Part shown: positions 17,910 to 25,218 of the stretch, piece after piece | Layout: each line of letters starts with the position of its first letter | Numbering within the stretch: position 1 is the first letter of the stretch | Assembly (NCBI RefSeq): GCF_001425265.1 | Contig: NZ_LMEC01000026.1 | Location: forward strand, 589,718 to 653,717 | Length of the DNA: 64,000 nucleotides | Direction: 5' to 3' | Source of the DNA: Massilia sp. Root418 | GTDB lineage: Bacteria > Pseudomonadota > Gammaproteobacteria > Burkholderiales > Burkholderiaceae_D | Translations under genes and position numbers: made by a program | The notes under the pieces: generated by a model | What the model was told of the DNA's origin: nothing | The model's input: only the letters and a program-made list of their open reading frames with translations | Database searches by the model: none

Positions 17910-19820
17910 TCAGGGCCGTCCGACGTCCTTTTGAGCATAGTCGCACACGCCTTGCGGGAAGATGCGGCGCAGCCAGGCCGCCTGTTCGGCCGAGAACTGC
18001 ACGCCGGACGGATAGGTGCCATCCGCCAGCGCCGCATCCAGCGGCTTGAGCGCACACTTGAAGACGTCGCCCTTGATCGAGCCGCCCGCCACCATGCGCG
18101 GGCTGCTGTAAATCGGGTAGGCCCTGGTGCAGGCGCCGGCCGGCTTGCGGTCCAGGATGCCGTCCCATACCGAAGGACCGGCGGCGATCAGCGTGCTGCC
18201 GCTGTCGAAACACTTGTCCGTGAACTCCGCCGATGCTGTACCGCCGGCGAGGTAGCGCTCCAGCACCGGCAAGGCTTCCATCACGCGCATGCTCAAGTCC
18301 TCATCCCTGCGCGTGAACCAGATCACCTGGCGCCCGGCCTCGGCCGGGTTGGCGTCCAGCAGTCGCTGGCGCACCGAGAAGGACTGGCGCGCGTTGTGCA
18401 TGTCCAGCTTGGGCTCCAGGTAGGGCCGCAGGTCGATCACCGGGATGCCCAGGCGCTGGCCGGTGAACACATGGCCGGAGGAATAGGCCTTCTGCATCGC
18501 GCCTACGTCGCCCGCGCGGCGCGGCGACGGCGTGCCGGCCGGATCGCGGCAGCTGGCGCTGCGCTTCATGTTGCGGCTGTCGAACGGGTCGGCATCCTTG
18601 TCGAAATCGACGAATTCCGCCTGCTCCTTCCAGCCGCCCACGCAGGCATTGATGCGCAAGAATTCCTCCACGCCGATGCTGCCCTGCGCCAGGGCCGCCA
18701 GGCCGTACTGCACGCCCACATTGTCCACCGGGATGGGCGCGTAGCCGCGGGCATCCGTGCCGTACACGTCGGCCAGGTCGTTCCAGTGCGTCCATTTCAC
18801 GTTTGCGAACACATTCGCAGGATAGCCGTACTGCTTTGCCCCGGCGTCGAATTTCGGGTCCTTGAAGACCGGATTGAGCACGGTCGGCATCGCCAGCCGC
18901 CAGCCGGTGATGCACTCGGTCGACGCGTCGCTGGCGTTCATGCCCTGGATCAGCGCGTGGTTGCGCCACTTGGCCCACGGCGACGCCGGGTTGCGCTCCG
19001 CCTCCTCCTTGAAGTACAGGCCCAGCAGCGGGCAATCGGAAATCGGAATCGTCTGCGTCACCATGTCCGGATAGGACTGGATGGCGATGCCGGCATCGAG
19101 CAGGCCGGGCTGGTTTTGCGCGAACATATACTGCTGCACCGCGCCGCCCGATCCGCCTATGCCTATCGTGGCCTGCGGCTTGCCGTAGGCCTCAATGAAG
19201 CGCGCCTTGGTCTGCAAGGCTGTCTGCGCCGCCAGCGCCATGTTGTAGTGCACGCCCGTCTCGTTGCCGGAAGAACTTGCCACCGCATAGCCCTGCTCCA
19301 GCAGCTTGGGCATCAGCACCCGCTCGGAACTGTTCAGGCGCTCGTTCACCCACATGGGGATGCCTTGCTGATGGCCGATCCCGACGCCGCCGCGCATCCA
19401 ATACACCAGCTTGCGGTTCCATGCCGCCGGCTCCAGCATGGCAATGGTGTACAGGAAGCGGTTGATGGTGCCCACTTCCACCCGCACCACGAACGGCACG
19501 TTGGCGCCGTTGACGGCCACGGTGCGCATATCCGAAGGCGGGTCGTTCGCGTCGTAGGTCTTGAAGCGGCTGCCGTTGTAATAGAAACGCAGCACGCGGG
19601 TGTGGACGTTGCAGTACTGGCTGTGGCCCAGCAGCTTGCGGTCCGCGTCGAACACCGGGTGGCCTATGCCCTGCTGGTTGTCCACCAGCGGCTGGCCCAG
19701 TCCCGCCTCCTCGGTACGGCAAATGAAGGGCTGCTGCAGCGGCTGCGCCCATGCTTGAGCGCACGCCGCCAGTGCGATCGGCGCCGCAACGCGGGCGACC
19801 CAGAGTCTCCAGTCTGTCAT
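17910..19820 (-). CDS. Secreted DUF6351 family protein
   Basis: The 636-residue protein has a signal peptide ending near residue 26 (AQAWAQ). Its sequence resembles the DUF6351 group of large secreted proteins with an alpha/beta-hydrolase-like look (GIGGSGGAVQQYMFAQ around residues 222-237 resembles a nucleophile elbow region). The start at 19820 follows AAGGAGG at six bases, an almost perfect ribosome site. It converges on the di-haem peroxidase gene with a 22-base gap. Biochemical role unknown; a periplasmic or extracellular esterase-like activity is a guess. Confidence 0.7.
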   Translation of the reverse strand: MTDWRLWVARVAAPIALAACAQAWAQPLQQPFICRTEEAGLGQPLVDNQQGIGHPVFDADRKLLGHSQYCNVHTRVLRFYYNGSRFKTYDANDPPSDMRTVAVNGANVPFVVRVEVGTINRFLYTIAMLEPAAWNRKLVYWMRGGVGIGHQQGIPMWVNERLNSSERVLMPKLLEQGYAVASSSGNETGVHYNMALAAQTALQTKARFIEAYGKPQATIGIGGSGGAVQQYMFAQNQPGLLDAGIAIQSYPDMVTQTIPISDCPLLGLYFKEEAERNPASPWAKWRNHALIQGMNASDASTECITGWRLAMPTVLNPVFKDPKFDAGAKQYGYPANVFANVKWTHWNDLADVYGTDARGYAPIPVDNVGVQYGLAALAQGSIGVEEFLRINACVGGWKEQAEFVDFDKDADPFDSRNMKRSASCRDPAGTPSPRRAGDVGAMQKAYSSGHVFTGQRLGIPVIDLRPYLEPKLDMHNARQSFSVRQRLLDANPAEAGRQVIWFTRRDEDLSMRVMEALPVLERYLAGGTASAEFTDKCFDSGSTLIAAGPSVWDGILDRKPAGACTRAYPIYSSPRMVAGGSIKGDVFKCALKPLDAALADGTYPSGVQFSAEQAAWLRRIFPQGVCDYAQKDVGRP

Positions 19821-19920
19821 GACGTGCCTCCTTGTGATTGCCTGATCTGCCACGCCAGCATAGCATATAGTATATTGACAATCTTTCACCCGGCCTTGCC
19901 ATGAACAGGGATGCTTGACG

Positions 19921-20511
19921 ATGAAGAAAAACACCAACCCAAAAGTAGACGCCTACGTGGAAGAGTCCACGTCCTGGAAGGAGGCGCTGCGCAAGCTGCG
20001 CGCCATCGCGCTGGACTGCCAGCTCGATGAAGCGCTGAAGTGGGGCGTGCCCTGCTACTCCTTCAATGACAGCAATATCGTGCTGCTGCACACCTTCAAG
20101 GAGTACTGCGCCATCCTGTTTTTCAAGGGCGCGTTGCTCAAGGACGAGGAAGGCATCCTGGTCCAGCAGACCAAGAATGTGCAGGCGGCGCGCCAGATCC
20201 GCTTCACCAGCGCCGGCGAAGTCGATGCGCACAAGGCCGCCATCAAGGCCTACATCGCGGAAGCCATCGCCGTCGACAAGGCCGGCCTGAAAGTGGAATT
20301 CAAGGATACGGCGGATTTCGACATGGCGCCCGAGTTCCAGGCAAGGCTGGACGATTCGCCGCAGCTGCAGGAAGCCTTCGAGGCCCTCACGCCGGGACGC
20401 CAGCGTGCCTACCTGCTGTATTTTGCCGAAGCCAAGCAGTCCGCCACGCGCACCGCCAGGGTGGACAAGTGCGCCCCGCGCATCCTGGCCGGCAAGGGCC
20501 TGAAAGACTAG
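19921..20511 (+). CDS. YdeI/OmpD-associated family protein (DUF1801)
   Basis: The roughly 196-residue cytoplasmic protein matches the YdeI-type DUF1801 family: WKEALRKLRAIALD near residue 20, DEALKWGVPCYSF, CAILFFKGALLKD and a C-terminal Lys/Arg-rich segment after TPGRQRAYLLYF. The molecular function is not established; Bacillus YdeI was linked to stress phenotypes. A TTG six bases upstream in frame (19915) is an alternative start and is better spaced from AGGGA; I kept the ATG. It overlaps the convergent small gene at 20508 by four bases. Confidence 0.85.
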   Translation: MKKNTNPKVDAYVEESTSWKEALRKLRAIALDCQLDEALKWGVPCYSFNDSNIVLLHTFKEYCAILFFKGALLKDEEGILVQQTKNVQAARQIRFTSAGEVDAHKAAIKAYIAEAIAVDKAGLKVEFKDTADFDMAPEFQARLDDSPQLQEAFEALTPGRQRAYLLYFAEAKQSATRTARVDKCAPRILAGKGLKD

Positions 20512-20729
20512 CTGATGTGGCGGCGCGTATCCGGCACCTGGATGCGCTCGCCCTGCGGCGCCACGATCCAGCCGTCCAGCTTCCCCCGCAGGGCGGACAG
20601 CTCCTCCGGCGCCACATCGGCCAGGATATTGTCGCCGCTGCGGTGGATCACGCGCCCGCCGAGCAAGGCGTGCGCCTCCTCGGCGGTCACCGCCGCAGCA
20701 CTCGTCCTTCGTAAGATCACCTGGCCCAT
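20508..20729 (-). CDS. Small protein next to the subtilisin gene, possible protease partner
   Basis: The 73-residue product has no signal peptide and no named family that I can recall. It follows the S8 protease gene by 57 bases on the same strand. The central part (DNILADVAPEELSALRGKLD followed by GWIVAPQGE) has the spacing of an inhibitor-I9 or protease-propeptide-like fold, where a strand-helix-strand unit ends in a tail that can enter the active site. An inhibitor or chaperone of the neighbouring protease is therefore a reasonable guess based on context and weak resemblance. It is also supported as a gene by its tight packing between two neighbours. Confidence 0.5.
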   Translation of the reverse strand: MGQVILRRTSAAAVTAEEAHALLGGRVIHRSGDNILADVAPEELSALRGKLDGWIVAPQGERIQVPDTRRHIS

Positions 20730-20786
20730 GGCTTCAATATAGCACGCATGCCGCGCACCGCCAGCGTCAAGCCAACGAAGGCAGCG

Positions 20787-22304
20787 TCAAGGCAGCAGGC
20801 CCAGGCCCTCCAGATCCTTGGGGAAGCCCAGCGGCTTGGCGGCCGCGTTAATCACGGCCAGCATGGCCGTGGCACGCTTGCCGTCGCGCGGCAAGGCCAG
20901 CACTTTGGGCTGTGCAGCCAGCAGCACGGCAGCGGCGCCGACTGCGGCGGGGCAAGCCATCGAGGTGCCGCTCATCACGCCGTAGCCCTTGCCCGGCAGC
21001 GTGGATACGATGCCGACGCCAGGCCCGGTCAGGTCGATCTGCGGCCCGATATTGGAAAACTGCGCAATGAACACGTCCTTGCTGCTGGTGGCGGCGGGCG
21101 GGGCGATGTCCAGCTGTTCGGACGAATTGGCGGGGAACGTGCCCTGCCTGCCAGCGGCCGACACCGCCACGGACTCGCCCCAGGCGGCCGGATAGGACAC
21201 CGGCTGGCGGCCGTCGTTCCCCGCCGCCACGATGCACAGCGTGCCCTGGTCGAAGGCCGACTTGATGGCGTCCCGCACCGCTTCGTCCGGCGTGTCGCCG
21301 CCCAGGCTCAGGTTCAGCAGATCGCACCCGTCCTTCACGCCCTGCTCGATGGCGCGCAGGATATCGTAGTTGCTGGCACCACCGCCGGCGTTTGGAAACA
21401 CACGGTAGCTGAACAGCGTCGCACCCGGCGCCACGCCCTGCTTGCCCTTGGGCCGCGCGCCGCGGGCGCCGACGATCCCGGCCACGTGCGTGCCATGCTC
21501 GCCGTCCTGCTTGGCCGGCCCCCAGCCGCCGGCATCCTTCTCGTCGGCCACAAAGGCGGCGCCGCCCGCCACCTCCAAGTCGGGATGCGCGCCATCGACA
21601 CCGGTGTCGATGACGCCCACGCGCACGCCGGCGCCCGCGTCGCGCGGATGGCTGCCGTACAGCGTGTCCAGGTAATCCGGCACGGCCAGGTCGACCCTCG
21701 CGATATTCTTCGCCTGGCCGGTCTTGATCGTCACGGCGCGTTCGCACAAGCCCCAGTAACCGGCAGGCCCGTAGATCAGGAGCAGTTCCAGCTTCTTGCT
21801 GGTGGTAGTGAATTTCAGGGCCACCTGGCCTTTGGCGTTGCTGGTGCCCTGCTGCCCTACTCTGCCGGCCAGGTCCGTGAACGCCACCACCGTGGCGCCC
21901 TTCACCGGCTTGCCGCTGGCCGCATCCGCCACGGTGAGGGTGATGCCTGCCACCGCCCCGGCCTGCGCCTTGCGGCTGGACTGCTTGAGGATTTGCCACC
22001 TGGGGCTGCGCGCGGGATAGTAGAGCACCTCCGGCACCAGCTTGATGCCGGCATTGCTGGCCTTCAGCGCAGTCGCTTCCGCGTCGCTCAGCTCCACCAG
22101 CTTGGGGCCCGTCTCGGCGAACGAGTGGACAACCTTCACCGCCTTCGGCTTGGCGGCTTTGGCCTTGCCGGACAGGCCGGTGCGCACAAACAGCGCATTG
22201 GCGAACTTCTCTTCGCTGGACGCGGTCAGCTTAAGCGCGGCCGAATACAGGCCGCGTTTCGGCATCAGCACATAACGTTGGACGTTGGACGGTTTGACAG
22301 CCAT
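20787..22304 (-). CDS. S8 family serine peptidase (subtilase)
   Basis: The 505-residue subtilase has the catalytic triad D233 (VIDTGVDGAHPD), H270 (EHGTHVAG) and S448 (SGTSMACP), with the oxyanion Asn in AAGNDG. Residues 1-100 look like a propeptide. Residues 118-205 form an inserted beta-sandwich resembling carboxypeptidase-regulatory or Ig-like domains (GKPVKGATVVAFTDLAGR). There is no recognisable signal peptide, so the protein may act in the cytoplasm or leave by a non-Sec route. A small possible partner gene lies downstream. Confidence 0.9.
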   Translation of the reverse strand: MAVKPSNVQRYVLMPKRGLYSAALKLTASSEEKFANALFVRTGLSGKAKAAKPKAVKVVHSFAETGPKLVELSDAEATALKASNAGIKLVPEVLYYPARSPRWQILKQSSRKAQAGAVAGITLTVADAASGKPVKGATVVAFTDLAGRVGQQGTSNAKGQVALKFTTTSKKLELLLIYGPAGYWGLCERAVTIKTGQAKNIARVDLAVPDYLDTLYGSHPRDAGAGVRVGVIDTGVDGAHPDLEVAGGAAFVADEKDAGGWGPAKQDGEHGTHVAGIVGARGARPKGKQGVAPGATLFSYRVFPNAGGGASNYDILRAIEQGVKDGCDLLNLSLGGDTPDEAVRDAIKSAFDQGTLCIVAAGNDGRQPVSYPAAWGESVAVSAAGRQGTFPANSSEQLDIAPPAATSSKDVFIAQFSNIGPQIDLTGPGVGIVSTLPGKGYGVMSGTSMACPAAVGAAAVLLAAQPKVLALPRDGKRATAMLAVINAAAKPLGFPKDLEGLGLLP

Positions 22305-22414
22305 AGAGATATACCCCTTGAAGTGGAATCAGTGGACACGAGCCCACCAATATTACCGCCCCTGGTGTATAGTTGATAACACAATAGCCGACTTTGATCA
22401 CGGAACCGGAAACC

Positions 22415-22726
22415 ATGAAGCACGCACTGCGCCTCCTGCCCCTGCTGGCAGTCCTGCTGACCTCCCCATCGTATGCGCTCGGCGACAGTAACAGCAGCTC
22501 CGTCAGCATTACGGACGGCCAGGCTGTCGGCACCCTGCGCGGCAGCTCCGCCATCGCCACCGTCCTGGACGACAAAGTGGAACTGAGGGATGGCGCGGTG
22601 TATGTGAACGGCCAGTCCTACGGCCCCGTCCCACGCAACGCCGAAGTCAAATACGTCATCAGGGGCGGCAACCGCACGCTGCTCGTGGACGGCAAGCCCC
22701 GCAAGCCGGCAGCACCTGCCAGGTGA
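22415..22726 (+). CDS. Hypothetical small periplasmic protein
   Basis: The 103-residue product has a clear signal peptide (residues 1-22, ending SPSYA/L). The mature part of about 80 residues is predicted to be mainly beta strand (SVSITDGQAVGTLRG, AVYVNGQSYGPVP, EVKYVIRGGNRTLLVDGK), with a basic Pro-rich tail. I do not recognise a family. The start is the ATG directly before the signal peptide; the ribosome site is weak. It diverges from the subtilase gene and converges on the OsmC-YcaO gene across a strong hairpin. Confidence 0.6.
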   Translation: MKHALRLLPLLAVLLTSPSYALGDSNSSSVSITDGQAVGTLRGSSAIATVLDDKVELRDGAVYVNGQSYGPVPRNAEVKYVIRGGNRTLLVDGKPRKPAAPAR

Positions 22727-22751
22727 GGCCAGGCGGGCGCTGCCCGCCTGG
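22727..22751. terminator. Strong hairpin between convergent genes, probable bidirectional terminator
   Basis: A perfect 11-base stem (GCCAGGCGGGC, loop GCT, GCCCGCCTGGC) lies between the stop codon at 22726 and the convergent stop at 22764. It has no U-run on either side, so intrinsic termination would be weak, but the position fits a transcript-end hairpin for both genes. Confidence 0.5.
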
Positions 22752-22763
22752 CGCAGGCCGCCG

Positions 22764-24962
22764 TCAGGCCGCAGCGGCCTTGGCGCGCGCCGCGTGCAGC
22801 TTCTTGTAGCTGTCGATCAGGCGCGCATGCCTGTCCAGCCCTTCCAGCTTCATGCTGGTGGGCGTCAAGCCGAAGAAGCGCACGCTGCCATCCACCGATC
22901 CCAATGCCGCGTCCATGCGCGGGTCGCCGTACATGCGGCGGAAATTGGCGACGTAGTCGTCCAGTTCCAGGTCATCGTCCAGTTCCACTTCCAGCACCAC
23001 ATTCACGGCCTGGTAGAACAGGCGGCGCTCGACCGTGTTGTCGTTGTACTGCAGGAAGGCACCCACCAGTTCATGCGCCTCCTCGAACTGCTGCAGCGCG
23101 AGATTGATCAGCAGCTTCAGTTCCAGCACCGTCAGCTGGCCCCACTCGGTGTTCTCGTCGAACTCCACGCCGATCAGGGTGGCGATGTCGCCATAGTCAT
23201 CCAGCTCGTTGTTCTCCAGGCGATCCAGCAGCGCTTCCAGGGCGGCGTCGTCCAGGCGGTGCAGGTTCAGGATATCTGCACGGAACAGCAACGCCTTGTT
23301 GGTGTTATCCCAGACCAGGTCCTCCACCGGATACACTTCCGAATAGCCCGGCACCAGGATCCGGCACGCGGTGGCGCCCAGCTGGTCGTACACGGCCATG
23401 TAGGCTTCCTTGCCCATGGCCGCGAGGATGCCGAACAATGCCGCCGCTTCCTCGGCATTGGAATTTTCGCCCTGGCCGGAGAAATCCCACTCCACGAACT
23501 CGTAGTCGGCCTTGGCGCTGAAAAAGCGCCAAGACACGATGCCGCTGGAATCGATGAAGTGCTCCACGAAGTTGTTCGGCTCCGTCACCGCGTTGCTGGC
23601 AAAGGTAGGCTGCGGCAAATCGTTCAGGCCTTCGAAGCTGCGGCCCTGCAGCAGTTCGGTCAGGCTGCGCTCCAGCGCCACCTCAAAGCTCGGGTGCGCG
23701 CCGAAAGAGGCGAACACGCCGCCGGTACGCGGGTTCATCAAGGTAACGCACATCACCGGGTACTCGCCGCCCAGCGACGCGTCCTTCACCAGCACCGGGA
23801 AGCCCTGCTCTTCCAGCGCCACGATGCCGGCCACGATGCCGGGATATTTCGCCAGCACTTCCTGCGGCACGTCCGGCAGGGCGATCTCGCCTTCCAGGAT
23901 TTCGCGCTTGACTGCCCGCTCGAAAATCTCCGACAGGCACTGCACCTGCGCTTCGGCCAGCGTGTTCCCGGCACTCATGCCGTTGCTGACAAAAAGGTTC
24001 TCCACCAGGTTGGACGGGAAATACACGGTTTCGCCGTCCGACAGGCGCACGTACGGCAGCGAACAGATGCCGCGCTCCGTGTTGCCGGAGTTGGTGTCGT
24101 ACAGGTGCGAGCCGCGCAGCTCACCGTCCGGGTTGTAGATCTCCAGGCAGTACGCATCCAGGATTTCCGCCGGCAGCGCATCCTTGCGGCCTGGCTTGAA
24201 CCAGCGCTCATCCGGGTAGTGCACAAACGCCGCGTTGGCGATGTCCTCGCCCCAGTAGGCGCCAGCGTAGAAGTGGTTGTTGTTCAGGCGCTCGATGTAT
24301 TCGCCCAGCGCCGACGCCAGCGCGCTTTCCTTGGTCGAGCCCTTGCCGTTGGTGAAACACATCGGCGAGTGCGCGTCGCGGATGTGCAGCGACCACACGT
24401 TCGGGACGATATTGCGCCACGACGCGATTTCAATCTTGATGCCCAGCGCGGCCAGCACCGACGACATATTGGCGATGGTCTGCTCCAGCGGCAGATCCTT
24501 GCCCACGATGTAAGTGCTCGCTTCCGCAGACGGATTCACCATCAGCAGCGCCTGTGCGTCGGCGTCCAGGTTGGCCACTTCTTCAATCACGAACTCCGGT
24601 CCGGCCTGCACCACCTTTTTCACCGTGCAGCGGTCGATGGAGCGCAGGATGCCCTGGCGGTCCTTCTCGGAGATATCCTCCGGCAGCTCGACCTGGATCT
24701 TGAAAATCTGCTGGTAGCGGTTTTCAGGGTCGACGATATTGTTCTGCGACAGGCGGATATTTTCGGTCGGAATATTGCGAGTATTGCAATACAGCTTGAC
24801 GAAATAGGCCGCGCACAGGGCCGACGAGGCCAGGAAGTAGTCGAAAGGACCGGGCGCAGAACCGTCGCCCTTGTAGCGGATCGGCTGGTCGGCAATCACC
24901 GTGAAGTCGTCGAACTTGGCTTCGAGGCGCAGCTTGTCTAGGAAGTTGACTTTGATTTCCAT
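22764..24962 (-). CDS. ycaO: OsmC domain/YcaO domain fusion protein
   Basis: The 732-residue protein joins an N-terminal OsmC-like domain (about residues 1-140, with CAAYFVKLYC and EEVANLDADAQ) to a full-length YcaO domain (about 150-730). The YcaO part has the ATP-binding residues of the family, visible as KGSTKESALASALGEYIER and LAEAQVQCLSEIFERAVKRE. YcaO of E. coli, which lacks the fused OsmC domain, is a stand-alone ATP-dependent protein linked to beta-methylthiolation of ribosomal protein S12 by RimO. No peptide-toxin (RiPP) genes are nearby, which favours that housekeeping role over natural-product synthesis. The start at 24962 opens the OsmC domain; upstream codons overlap a terminator. 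Confidence 0.88.
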   Translation of the reverse strand: MEIKVNFLDKLRLEAKFDDFTVIADQPIRYKGDGSAPGPFDYFLASSALCAAYFVKLYCNTRNIPTENIRLSQNNIVDPENRYQQIFKIQVELPEDISEKDRQGILRSIDRCTVKKVVQAGPEFVIEEVANLDADAQALLMVNPSAEASTYIVGKDLPLEQTIANMSSVLAALGIKIEIASWRNIVPNVWSLHIRDAHSPMCFTNGKGSTKESALASALGEYIERLNNNHFYAGAYWGEDIANAAFVHYPDERWFKPGRKDALPAEILDAYCLEIYNPDGELRGSHLYDTNSGNTERGICSLPYVRLSDGETVYFPSNLVENLFVSNGMSAGNTLAEAQVQCLSEIFERAVKREILEGEIALPDVPQEVLAKYPGIVAGIVALEEQGFPVLVKDASLGGEYPVMCVTLMNPRTGGVFASFGAHPSFEVALERSLTELLQGRSFEGLNDLPQPTFASNAVTEPNNFVEHFIDSSGIVSWRFFSAKADYEFVEWDFSGQGENSNAEEAAALFGILAAMGKEAYMAVYDQLGATACRILVPGYSEVYPVEDLVWDNTNKALLFRADILNLHRLDDAALEALLDRLENNELDDYGDIATLIGVEFDENTEWGQLTVLELKLLINLALQQFEEAHELVGAFLQYNDNTVERRLFYQAVNVVLEVELDDDLELDDYVANFRRMYGDPRMDAALGSVDGSVRFFGLTPTSMKLEGLDRHARLIDSYKKLHAARAKAAAA

Positions 24963-25006
24963 GGGAGGGTTCCAATACAGGGGGCCGCATGGACTAACCA
25001 TGCAAA

Positions 25007-25036
25007 AAAGGCCTTGTGATTGCGCACAAGGCCTTT
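25007..25036 (-). terminator. Rho-independent terminator of tRNA-Asn
   Basis: A 12-base perfect stem (AAAGGCCTTGTG / CACAAGGCCTTT, loop of six) lies directly after the 3' end of the leftward tRNA-Asn. On the minus strand it is followed by a run of T, as expected for intrinsic termination. Confidence 0.85.
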
Positions 25037-25042
25037 GCATTC

Positions 25043-25118
25043 TGGCTCCCCGACCTGGACTCGAACCAGGGACCTGCGGATTAACAGTCCGTCGCTCTAC
25101 CGACTGAGCTATCAGGGA
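25043..25118 (-). tRNA. tRNA-Asn (anticodon GTT)
   Basis: A 76-base tRNA with an encoded CCA end. The acceptor stem pairs TCCCTGA with TCGGGGA, the T-loop reads GGTTCGAGTCC, and the anticodon loop reads CTGTTAA, giving GTT for asparagine. The sequence is identical to the copy at 32916. Confidence 0.97.
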
Positions 25119-25218
25119 AAAGAGGCCACATTATAGTGAGCCTTGGTCACGCTGTCCAGCGCCGGGTGAAAATAATCGCCCGGCCCCGGACTGCCGGGCG
25201 ACCGCTTACGGCTAGCCC

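Noticed and set aside
17931..19904. Open frame on the plus strand opposite the DUF6351 gene
   Set aside because: Shadow frame, His/Arg-rich and without family features; the minus strand has the signal peptide and ribosome site.
22794..24941. Open frame on the plus strand opposite the OsmC-YcaO gene
   Set aside because: Shadow frame; the minus-strand fusion protein is clearly conserved.
22764..24962. RiPP biosynthesis cluster around YcaO
   Set aside because: No precursor peptide, dehydrogenase or exporter lies nearby, and the OsmC fusion is typical of stand-alone YcaO.
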